A stretch of 64,000 nucleotides of DNA from Astropecten irregularis (lineage: Eukaryota > Echinodermata > Asteroidea > Paxillosida > Astropectinidae). The position numbers and the translations under genes were made by a program. The stretch spans positions 7,192,001-7,256,000 of the forward strand of contig OZ020249.1 of the NCBI GenBank assembly GCA_963971285.1, given 5' to 3'. Shown one piece after another: positions 62,874 to 64,000 of this stretch (positions are counted from its first letter, which is position 1; each line of letters opens with the position of its first letter). The notes beneath the pieces were generated by a model. The model worked only from the letters and a program-made list of their open reading frames with translations, was not told where the DNA came from and did not search any database.

Positions 62874-64000
62874 ACCACAAACCATGCCCCTATGCATACA
62901 GTACACTAGTTACTTCCTAGCTTTTCGAGTTCAATCACTTTGAATTTCACTTTTAGAACACAATGCAACAAATACAGTAAATGAATATTACATGTCTTTC
63001 CGACCAGGAAACTGTCTGTGAATATAATGCCATGTACAGGATGAAGCTGGCACAACAGATGAGGCGTACCATGTAAGCAATTCCTTCTGAGGTCATTCTG
63101 TAGGTCGGAGGGCAAAGGTCATGCTTCCAACTGACCTTCCTGTGGGCAGGATCTTTGATCGTCAGCACATTCCTTGGCGCTAGCAATGTAGGTTTAGCCA
63201 TCATATAGCGGAGCATGTACAATCAATCATCAGGTTTGAGCAGACTACACACATGTGACAGGAATTTCACTGTGCAAAGAATTTCCTGGGTAGACTGGGG
63301 GCATTTCAAGCATAGTTTGGGCTCTTGCAAAACTGCATGAAAGTGAAAACTGTACATTCAAATTGGCCTCTGTCCATAACAGTACAATATTAGTACAAAA
63401 CTGTACATGTTGTACACTGTATAATTGTACACATGTGATCAACTTCATGTTACAACGGTCTTCTAAACACGGTATGCCTACAATAAAGGCTACATTTCAA
63501 ACAGCTCAGACCTATTTACATAATCTGAACACTTTAACAGTGCAATATTCTCAGAGGCCAAATTCATAATGCAGGCCCTATAGCCTAATAGCCTACCTAA
63601 ACCATGGAGGTACATGTAGCCTCCATGCCTAAACCAAAGCCCTCTAAAGATATCATGTGTATGTACAGTGAACATGCACATGTATGTGTGTAATGTAGGC
63701 CCAGTATGTATGTAGTCTAGATTGACTGAGAATGTATCAGGGATAGGCAGTTGAAATACAGGGTGGTAGAGTGTGCATAGATACACTGGTTGCCATTTTA
63801 GAATGCTATAGTTATTAAATTGTAAATGATACATGTAGCCCCTACATCCAGAACCATAGTACTTCCATCTTCCAGTTTTGACAGTGATGAATATTTACAA
63901 CCCATAATTCAAGTCGTTTTTATCATAGACACAAAGATGTACCCATGCTTTGACAAGAAGCTGTTTGTAATGGCTGGGAAGGCTAGCCGACCTTATCTGC

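Larger units (their letters stand above)
40180..64000 (-). other. intron 1 of the quaking-like gene (upstream end outside window)
   Basis: Starts (in the gene's direction) before the cttttgtag-type acceptor at 40180 and continues to the window edge. The conserved exon 1 residues (LERLLDEE, DYLMQL) were looked for on the minus strand and not seen. Listed repeats account for part of it; 40260-41670, 42000-43300, 43460-46600, 46860-48960, 50000-52000, 52690-55680, 55870-57390, 57490-59480 and 62880-64000 show no gene. Confidence 0.7.

Overview
The window is eukaryotic genomic DNA: AT-rich, intron-dominated, with GT-AG splice sites and many short inverted-repeat elements. I see no prokaryotic operons, rRNA or CRISPR arrays. 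The one gene I can support is a STAR-family KH RNA-binding protein of the quaking/held-out-wings (qki/how) type on the minus strand. Its protein is closer to vertebrate QKI than to SF1 or Sam68. The dispersed repeats, frequent TACATGTA and AGGCCTA words and LINE 3' tails look to me like a marine deuterostome, perhaps an echinoderm and possibly a sea star. That placement is an inference from general impression, not proof.

Gene layout, in transcription order from right to left: 40180-64000 is intron 1 (exon 1, encoding the N-terminus and most of Qua1, was not found and is probably beyond the right edge). Coding exons follow at 40179-40049 (end of Qua1 and linker), 27224-27108 (first half of KH with the GPRG loop), 24470-24327 (rest of KH and start of Qua2), 13293-13176 (Qua2) and 10850-10572/10546 (Pro-rich tail with a Tyr/Pro segment). 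At the last of these the message can end in two ways. Reading through the donor at 10572 gives a short tail ending in GMSCIGVH and a stop. Splicing to 7530-7465 adds a basic tail with RRTIRDHPYQR, the counterpart of the QKI-5 nuclear-localisation tail, and a last small coding segment (7263-7253) supplies the stop. All phases are consistent. About 287 residues are encoded here for the long form and 270 for the short form; with roughly 48 residues in a vertebrate-like exon 1 these approach the known lengths of QKI-5 (341) and QKI-6 (319).

The stretch 1-7252 is downstream sequence, probably mostly 3' UTR. It is AT-rich, poor in dispersed repeats, and has several candidate minus-strand poly(A) signals and two clean hairpins.

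The introns are a collection of non-autonomous mobile elements: a foldback family with five good copies, two hAT-like MITEs with intact 8-bp target duplications, three TTAA-bounded elements, a pogo/Tigger-like MITE caught in an 88-bp tandem duplication, a long nested foldback at 22276-23701, a paired AATAGCG-ended family, a retroelement-tail family carrying a hairpin followed by GAAACG, and LINE 3' remnants. No autonomous transposase or intact reverse transcriptase was seen. The points most worth following up are the conserved alternative C-termini, the tiny terminal coding exon, and the related foldback repeats flanking the 40 kb exon.
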